Below are positions 58,880 to 64,000 of a DNA stretch of 64,000 nucleotides, in pieces. The notes under the pieces are model-generated. The model had not been told where the DNA came from. It worked only from the letters and a program-made list of their open reading frames with translations, and did no database searches. The stretch's first letter is position 1; every line of letters begins with the position of its first letter. Source of the stretch: Grimontia marina (GTDB taxonomy: Bacteria; Pseudomonadota; Gammaproteobacteria; Enterobacterales; Vibrionaceae); contig NZ_FIZY01000015.1 of NCBI RefSeq assembly GCF_900060185.1, positions 1-64,000 on the forward strand, given 5' to 3'. A program made the translations under genes and the position numbers.

Positions 58880-59421
58880 CCCGCAAGAAAAAAGCCCGCA
58901 AAGTTGGCTCTGAAGGTCCTGCGCAATACAGCGAGAAGTCGCTGACCAAAGAAGACATTGCTGCGCTGGCACGCAAGCGTAAGAGCAAGCGCAAAGGTCT
59001 GAAGTCTGGCTCACGCCACTCGGAAGGTAAAACCGCGCAACAGCGTCAGGCGCAGGCACAACGCGACCCGCGTCTGGGCAGCAAAAAGCCTATCCAGTTG
59101 GTGGTAGAAGCCAAACCACATCCAAAATCTGCAGAAGCGAAGAAGGCCCGTCGCCTGAGCGCTGAGCAGGAATTGGAAATGTTGGAAAATGATGCGCAAC
59201 TAAATGTGCTTCTCGACCGTATTGAAAACGGTGACAGTTTGGGCGCAGGCCTTCAGCAATATGTTGATGAGAAGCTGGATCGCATCGAGGTGCTAATGAA
59301 GCAATTGGGTCTGTTCGAAGAGGACGAGCCTGAAGCGGAAGAAGCGCCGAAGAAAAACAAACGCCGCGGCGACGACGATTTGCTGGCGGAGTTTGAAAAC
59401 TTCAAATTTGACCAGGAGTAA
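58876..59421 (+). CDS. yihI: Der GTPase-activating protein YihI
   Basis: YihI stimulates the ribosome-assembly GTPase Der. The 181-residue protein has a basic, disordered N-terminus (MTRKKKARKVGSEGP, RKRKSKRKGLKSGSRH), a central helical region (LSAEQELEMLENDAQLNVLLDRIENGDSLGAGLQQYVDEKLDRIEVLMKQLGL) and an acidic tail, as in E. coli. It overlaps the methyltransferase and directly abuts the DUF2489 gene. Confidence 0.92.
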   Translation: MTRKKKARKVGSEGPAQYSEKSLTKEDIAALARKRKSKRKGLKSGSRHSEGKTAQQRQAQAQRDPRLGSKKPIQLVVEAKPHPKSAEAKKARRLSAEQELEMLENDAQLNVLLDRIENGDSLGAGLQQYVDEKLDRIEVLMKQLGLFEEDEPEAEEAPKKNKRRGDDDLLAEFENFKFDQE

Positions 59422-59919
59422 GTGTTGGAAACTCTTCCTATAGGTGTTGTGGCACTTGGTGGTGCCATCATTCTCGGTTTGGCTGTGTATGCAGGCTGGT
59501 TGTTGTCGAAACTTCGCCATCAAACCAAAATGCAGGAAAAGGCGATGAACGCCGCTATTAAACAACGCAACGAGAAAATCATTGAGAGTGTAGATGTGAT
59601 TGCCATGGCGACACTGCAAGAGCAGTGCGACCTGTCAGAAGCGGCTATCCGCCTTTACATGATCATGGACCACCTGCAGGGAGAGAAGCGCGTGGAGTTC
59701 CCAGAGCGCTTCCCCGCACTTTACGAGTTGTATGATGTGGTCAAAGACATGCCACGCGGCGATGCGCGTAAGAAGATCGAAAAGCGTGAACGTATGCGCC
59801 ACGACATGGAGCGCATGAAGGCGGAATCCCGACTGCAGCAGGCCATTCATACTGAGCTTGAAGAAATCCTTGCATTCACTGGTGCGAAAATGACGCCAGT
59901 GCGTACTTTGGCGAGTTAA
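59422..59919 (+). CDS. DUF2489-family membrane-anchored protein
   Basis: The 165-residue protein has an N-terminal span (about residues 7-28, GVVALGGAIILGLAVYAGWLL), then a helical cytoplasmic domain with CDLSEAAIRLYMIMDHL and charged segments. It matches DUF2489, which follows yihI in many gammaproteobacteria. The first codon may be GTG at 59422 or TTG at 59425, since aggag stands at 59414-59418. Function unknown. Confidence 0.85.
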   Translation: MLETLPIGVVALGGAIILGLAVYAGWLLSKLRHQTKMQEKAMNAAIKQRNEKIIESVDVIAMATLQEQCDLSEAAIRLYMIMDHLQGEKRVEFPERFPALYELYDVVKDMPRGDARKKIEKRERMRHDMERMKAESRLQQAIHTELEEILAFTGAKMTPVRTLAS

Positions 59920-60053
59920 CGACTTACCCTTAAAGGTACGATCTGACCAACAATTTTCCCGTTCCTTGTGCGGGAACAATTCTTAGCAGCCGGAGAGTGT
60001 GGCAGAATTGGCCAACTTACACTTTCCGGTTGTTCATTTTGGCGGGAACATAC

Positions 60054-61427
60054 ATGTCTAAGCAGCAAATTATCTGGGATCAGGCACTGATCGAGAAGTA
60101 TAACTACTCAGGGCCGCGTTACACCTCTTACCCAACAGCACTGGAATTCCATGAGGTTTTCACGGCGGCTGAGTTTGATATGGCATGCACCCAATACCCA
60201 GATCGTCATCTTTCGCTGTATGTGCATATCCCATTCTGCCACACCCTTTGCTACTACTGTGGCTGTAACAAGGTGATCACCCGTCATGCACACAAAGCGG
60301 ATCAGTATCTAGATGCGCTGGAACTGGAAATCCGTCAACGTGCATACCTGCTTCGCGACCGCAACGTGACTCAACTGCACTGGGGCGGCGGTACGCCAAC
60401 CTTCCTGACCAAAGAACAGATTTCCCGCCTGATGTCCCTGCTGCGTGAAGAATTCCGTCTCAATGCCGATGCGGAAATCAGTATCGAAGTGGATCCGCGT
60501 GAAATTGAACTCGACATGCTGGATCACCTGCGTAGTGAAGGCTTCAACCGTCTAAGTATCGGCGTGCAGGATTTCGATAAGACAGTTCAGAAAGCGGTGA
60601 ACCGTGAGCAGGATGAAGACTTCATCAAAGCCATGGTGGTACGTGCCAAAGAATTGGGCTTTCGCTCGACCAACCTGGATCTGATTTATGGCCTTCCGCA
60701 CCAAGATAGTGCAACCTTTGCTAAGACATTAGAGCAGGTGCTGACCATGCAGCCGGGCCGTTTGTCTGTTTTCAACTATGCGCACCTGCCACAACTGTTC
60801 GCGGCGCAGCGAAAAATCAAAGAAGACGATTTGCCATCGCCACAGGAAAAACTGGCGATGCTGGAGCAAACCATTAACACCCTGACTGGCGCAGGCTACC
60901 AGTTTATCGGTATGGACCACTTTGCCTTGCCGGATGATGAACTGGCGGTAGCGCAGCGTGAAGGCATCCTCCACAGAAACTTCCAGGGTTACACCACCCA
61001 AGGCGATTGCGATCTGCTGGGCTTGGGGGTGTCAGCGATTTCCATGATTGGTGATTGCTATGCACAGAACCAGAAAGAGCTGAAGAAATACTACGGTCAG
61101 GTCGACGAGCAACGCCATGCGCTGTGGAAAGGTGTGATGCTGGATGGCGATGATTTGCTTCGCCGTGAAGTCATCAAATCGCTGATCTGCAACTTCACCC
61201 TGGACAAGCGTGCGATTGAACGCGAGTTTGATGTTTCCTTCGATACCTACTTTGCGGAAGATTTGGATTTACTGCAGTGCTTTGTCGATGATGAGCTGGT
61301 GAGCATCGATGCAGATACCATTAAAGTGACGCTGAAAGGGCGCCTGCTGATTCGCAACATCTGCATGTGCTTTGACACTTACTTGCGTGACAGAGCGCGT
61401 CAGCAGCAGTTTTCCCGCGTGATTTAA
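60054..61427 (+). CDS. hemN: oxygen-independent coproporphyrinogen III oxidase HemN
   Basis: HemN makes protoporphyrinogen IX without oxygen. The 457-residue protein equals E. coli HemN in length and has the radical-SAM motif HIPFCHTLCYYCGC (CxxxCxxC plus extra Cys), RYTSYPTA, WGGGTPTFL, NRLSIGVQDFD, and the C-terminal HemN domain. The ATG at 60054 gives MSKQQIIWDQ; a frame from 59997 adds 19 residues absent from relatives. Small dyads upstream could bind FNR, but no good match was seen. Confidence 0.97.
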   Translation: MSKQQIIWDQALIEKYNYSGPRYTSYPTALEFHEVFTAAEFDMACTQYPDRHLSLYVHIPFCHTLCYYCGCNKVITRHAHKADQYLDALELEIRQRAYLLRDRNVTQLHWGGGTPTFLTKEQISRLMSLLREEFRLNADAEISIEVDPREIELDMLDHLRSEGFNRLSIGVQDFDKTVQKAVNREQDEDFIKAMVVRAKELGFRSTNLDLIYGLPHQDSATFAKTLEQVLTMQPGRLSVFNYAHLPQLFAAQRKIKEDDLPSPQEKLAMLEQTINTLTGAGYQFIGMDHFALPDDELAVAQREGILHRNFQGYTTQGDCDLLGLGVSAISMIGDCYAQNQKELKKYYGQVDEQRHALWKGVMLDGDDLLRREVIKSLICNFTLDKRAIEREFDVSFDTYFAEDLDLLQCFVDDELVSIDADTIKVTLKGRLLIRNICMCFDTYLRDRARQQQFSRVI

Positions 61428-61451
61428 TGCTGTCTCACACCACAAGAAACG

Positions 61452-61478
61452 AAAAAAGCCGCTGATTGCGGCTTTTTT
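61452..61478. terminator. terminator between hemN and the 37-aa ORF
   Basis: Arms aaaaaagccgc and gcggctttttt pair around tgatt, with T runs on either strand. The genes converge. Confidence 0.92.
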
Positions 61479-61497
61479 GTTGGCTGTTGATGGGGCG

Positions 61498-61611
61498 TTA
61501 TACGCCGCTGCCGATGCTGAAAATAGCCAGCACCACAGCCAGTGCTGCCGCTGCCAGTTGACCTGGGCCTGCAGCAACAATTTCATTTGCGGTAAACAGT
61601 GCGTCGAACAT
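61498..61611 (-). CDS. small membrane protein, unknown function (37 aa)
   Basis: The minus strand encodes 37 residues, MFDALFTANEIVAAGPGQL then AAAALAVVLAIFSIGSGV. The last 20 are an Ala/Val/Leu span, with no charged residues after residue 10. A ggatgagaag ribosome site stands just before the ATG, and a strong terminator follows. It sits between hemN and add. The 76-residue frame that contains it starts upstream of the ribosome site and is not preferred. I do not recognise the family. Confidence 0.6.
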   Translation of the reverse strand: MFDALFTANEIVAAGPGQLAAAALAVVLAIFSIGSGV

Positions 61612-61729
61612 GATACTTCTCATCCGGCGTAAATATGGGTTTTCAATCAAGGGGATTATCAAAGCAAAGGCTTTGCATTGACCTTGGTTGCTTAAAATTC
61701 GGCGGCATTCTACTTGAGTTTTGAACAAA

Positions 61730-61757
61730 AAAACACCGGCTTTTGCCGGTGTTTTCA
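61730..61757 (-). terminator. terminator after add
   Basis: Arms aaaacaccggc and gccggtgtttt pair around tttt; on the minus strand it is followed by a T run. It ends the add transcript. Confidence 0.9.
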
Positions 61758-61779
61758 GGATATTTTTCAGGTGAGCGGA

Positions 61780-62784
61780 TTAGCCGCGGGATGCCGCTTT
61801 GGCTTTCAGTTCCGCTTTTTCGCTATCAGACAGGAACGCGATTTCCATGCCGTTCGCTTGAAGCTGAGTGATTTGCGCTTGGCTCAGACCCGCCTGCGGT
61901 GCGGCCACTTCGTATTCGTAAGGTAACTCGATACCTGATACTGCAGGGTCATCGGTATTCAACGTTGCCAGAATGTCTTGTGCCAGGAATTGTTTCACCG
62001 GGTGTGCTTCCAATGAAGCCACAGTGCTGGTTTGCACGTTAGAGGTGAGGCAAGACTCAATACCGATACGGTTTTTGGCCAGAAACTCCATCAAAGAAGG
62101 ATCTTCGATGGCTTTCACACCATGGCCGATACGGCTAGCGCCCAGCTCATTGATTGCCTGCCACATGCTTTCTGCTCCTGCCGCTTCGCCAGCATGCACA
62201 GTCACATTCAGGTTGGCTTTACGTACTTTGGCAAAGTGGTCGTTGAACTGATGACCCGGCTGGCCCAGCTCGTCACCGGCCAAATCGATAGCAACCAGGT
62301 GCTCTTTCAGTGCCAACAGCGCATCCAGCTCCTGCATGCAGGCTTCCACACCAAAAGTACGGCTCATGATACCAATCAGGTTGGTTTTCACGCCGAAGTC
62401 ACGGCTACCAGCCTGAACGCCATCAATCACCGCTTCCACCACACCTTGCACTGGCAGTTGGTGTTTCATCGCCATGTAGTAAGGTGAGAAGCGAAGTTCT
62501 GCATAGTCAATGCGCGCATTCAGTGCATCTTCGACGTTTTCATAGGCGACAAGGCGGACCGCGTCCAGATCGCCAAGTACAGCCACACCCCAATCCAGCT
62601 TGGACAGGAAACCAACCAAATCCGGCTCGTTAGACATAACCTGAACGTGTGGGCGGAGTGTGTCGATAGTGTCAGCAGGAAGCGTCATGCCGAACTTCTG
62701 ACCCAGTTCCAGAATGGTGTTAATACGAATATTGCCATCAAGGTGACGGTGCAGATCCGTCAGAGGAAGGTGGGTTGCGATCAT
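61780..62784 (-). CDS. add: adenosine deaminase
   Basis: Add converts adenosine to inosine and ammonia. The 334-residue protein shows [22 protein letters not shown] (His ligands), [69 protein letters not shown] (zinc and catalytic residues), [29 protein letters not shown] (Asp pair), all typical. It is a single gene with its own terminator. Confidence 0.95.
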   Translation of the reverse strand: MIATHLPLTDLHRHLDGNIRINTILELGQKFGMTLPADTIDTLRPHVQVMSNEPDLVGFLSKLDWGVAVLGDLDAVRLVAYENVEDALNARIDYAELRFSPYYMAMKHQLPVQGVVEAVIDGVQAGSRDFGVKTNLIGIMSRTFGVEACMQELDALLALKEHLVAIDLAGDELGQPGHQFNDHFAKVRKANLNVTVHAGEAAGAESMWQAINELGASRIGHGVKAIEDPSLMEFLAKNRIGIESCLTSNVQTSTVASLEAHPVKQFLAQDILATLNTDDPAVSGIELPYEYEVAAPQAGLSQAQITQLQANGMEIAFLSDSEKAELKAKAASRG

Positions 62785-62857
62785 GTGAATATCCTTAAAT
62801 CAACTTTTGGCAAGTATAAGGACTAAATACAAGGTCGTCAGTAGGGCTGGGAAAGGA

Positions 62858-62880
62858 AACCGCCTAAAAAGGCGGTTTTG
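62858..62880 (-). terminator. probable terminator after glnG
   Basis: Arms aaccgcc and ggcggtt pair around taaaaa. On the minus strand a weak T-rich tail follows. It lies 47 bases after the glnG stop. Confidence 0.6.
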
Positions 62881-62926
62881 AAAAGATTGTCTACCAAATT
62901 TATTTAAATGGTGAACTGCTCTGGAT

Positions 62927-64000
62927 TTATGGCATTTGAAGTTCTTTGAGCTTACGGGTCAGGGTGTTACGTCCCCAACCAAGCAGTTTTGCCGCTTCCT
63001 GCTTGTGCCCCCGGGTGTGGCTGAGTGCTTCACGCAGCAAGATACGTTCAAATTCAGGCAAGGCTTCACGTAGCAGGTTGTCATCACCGTTATCCAGCGA
63101 CAGACGAGCCCATTGGGATAGCGCGGCCTGCCAGCTGTCACCTTCGCCGGTACTTTCCATTGATTCAGGTTGCATCAGCTCTGGCGGCAAGTCTTCGGGC
63201 AAAATTTCTTTACCGCTCGCCATCACTGTCAGCCAGCGACAGGTGTTTTCTAGCTGGCGCACGTTGCCTGGCCAGGAAAGACCTGACATTAAATCCAGTG
63301 TGGTCGGGTGCAGTGATTTGACCTCGATATCGAGCTCATCAGAAGCTCGCTTGAGAAAGTGTTTGGCGAGCTGGCCGATGTCCTGACGGCGTTCACGAAG
63401 CGGCGGCAGGTGAACGCGAATCACGTTCAGGCGGTGGAACAAGTCTTCACGAAAACTGCCTTCAGCCACCAACCTTTCAAGGTTCTGGTGGGTTGCTGCA
63501 ATGATGCGGACATCCACATTGATGGCCTGATGGCCACCTACACGATAGAACTGGCCATCGGCCAGCACGCGCAGCAGACGGGTTTGGATATCCAGCGGCA
63601 TATCACCGATTTCATCCAGAAACAGGGTGCCGCCATTGGCCTGCTCAAAGCGACCCTGACGGACATTGTTGGCACCGGTAAAGGCTCCTTTCTCGTGACC
63701 AAACAGCTCAGACTCAATCAAGTCTTTTGGAATTGCAGCCATGTTGAGTGCGATAAACGAGTTGGACGCGCGTGGGCTATGGCGGTGGAGAGCATGGGCA
63801 ACCAGCTCTTTACCCGTACCTGACTCGCCGTTGATCAATACGGAAATCGATGAACGGGAAAGGCGACCAATGGCGCGGAAAACTTCCTGCATAGACGGCG
63901 CTTCACCGATAATCTCCGGTGCGGCTTCCATCGTTTCTTTGGGTGAGCGCTGGCGTTTTTGCTCCTGACTGTGGGAGACAGCTCGCTCAACCAAAGCGAC
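62927..64000 (-). CDS. glnG: nitrogen regulator NtrC (GlnG), 3' part only
   Basis: NtrC, phosphorylated by NtrB, activates sigma-54 genes in nitrogen limitation. The visible 358 residues hold the AAA+ domain ([26 protein letters not shown] for sigma-54 contact, [42 protein letters not shown]) and the Fis-like DNA-binding end ([35 protein letters not shown]). The receiver domain lies outside the window, so this CDS is cut at its 5' end; the frame is open to base 64000. Confidence 0.95.
   Translation of the reverse strand, partial: VALVERAVSHSQEQKRQRSPKETMEAAPEIIGEAPSMQEVFRAIGRLSRSSISVLINGESGTGKELVAHALHRHSPRASNSFIALNMAAIPKDLIESELFGHEKGAFTGANNVRQGRFEQANGGTLFLDEIGDMPLDIQTRLLRVLADGQFYRVGGHQAINVDVRIIAATHQNLERLVAEGSFREDLFHRLNVIRVHLPPLRERRQDIGQLAKHFLKRASDELDIEVKSLHPTTLDLMSGLSWPGNVRQLENTCRWLTVMASGKEILPEDLPPELMQPESMESTGEGDSWQAALSQWARLSLDNGDDNLLREALPEFERILLREALSHTRGHKQEAAKLLGWGRNTLTRKLKELQMP

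Noticed and set aside
59957-59977. FNR-like dyad before hemN
   Set aside because: The match to ttgat-N4-atcaa is poor; only a plain gc-rich hairpin (ttcccg/cgggaa) is supported.

Overview
The window looks like a piece of the main chromosome of a gammaproteobacterium of the family Vibrionaceae. The evidence is the gene order (thiCEFSGH; ubiE-ubiJ-ubiB-tatABC; hemCDXY/cyaA divergent; cyaY-lptM-lysA-dapF-DUF484-xerC-yigB-uvrD; polA-spf-engB; a Csr-type RNA next to yihI), the RyhB and Spot 42 RNAs, and the metal-site type of HemB. Parts of this order are also shared with Escherichia coli. A Grimontia/Enterovibrio-like genus is only a guess. Nearly everything is ordinary chromosomal core. No prophage, CRISPR array or complete insertion sequence was seen.

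Layout. 1-1200: tail of an rRNA operon (5S, tRNA-Asp), a 44-residue membrane ORF, tRNA-Trp and a decayed copy of its 3' end. 1200-7400: crcB, then a TPP riboswitch and the thiamine operon. 7400-14600: aminopeptidase P, a LysR regulator divergent from an MFS exporter, a small unknown protein, a DMT permease and rmuC. 14580-14890: a 300-bp element made of nested hairpins. 14900-21500: ubiquinone genes, Tat translocase, tatD, hemB. 21500-26300: asnC, a large sensor with GGDEF and EAL-type domains, rsmJ and a tiny membrane ORF. 26500-33700: hemYXDC read leftward, cyaA rightward, cyaY. 34000-38700: lptM-lysA-dapF-DUF484-xerC-yigB. 38600-41000: a leftward four-gene bufferin-type operon (modified-peptide copper defence). 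41300-49400: uvrD, DUF2780, ggt, rarD, recQ and a small coupled gene. 49400-51300: a MITE lying between the yhhQ promoter and a preQ1-I riboswitch, yhhQ, an acetyltransferase and the Fur-controlled RNA RyhB. 51300-56800: elbB, a DnaA-box/GATC cluster, polA, Spot 42, a second possible small RNA, engB. 56900-64000: cytochrome c4, a CsrB/CsrC-type RNA, a methyltransferase, yihI, DUF2489, hemN, a 37-residue membrane ORF, add and the 3' part of glnG.

How it works together. The window holds most of thiamine biosynthesis under TPP control, four heme enzymes (HemB, C, D, N) plus HemX/HemY, two ubiquinone proteins and UbiB, and the Tat system. It also holds several global regulators or regulatory RNAs: CyaA (cAMP), Spot 42 (expected to be cAMP-CRP controlled), RyhB (Fur), a Csr decoy RNA, AsnC and NtrC. 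DNA maintenance genes are concentrated here (rmuC, xerC, uvrD, recQ, polA).

Most rewarding places for follow-up: the bufferin operon and its upstream repeats, the oriC-like cluster before polA, the MITE between the yhhQ promoter and riboswitch, the hairpin element before ubiE, the possible small RNA after Spot 42, and three very small membrane ORFs. All calls come from reading sequence and translations by eye; no database search was run.
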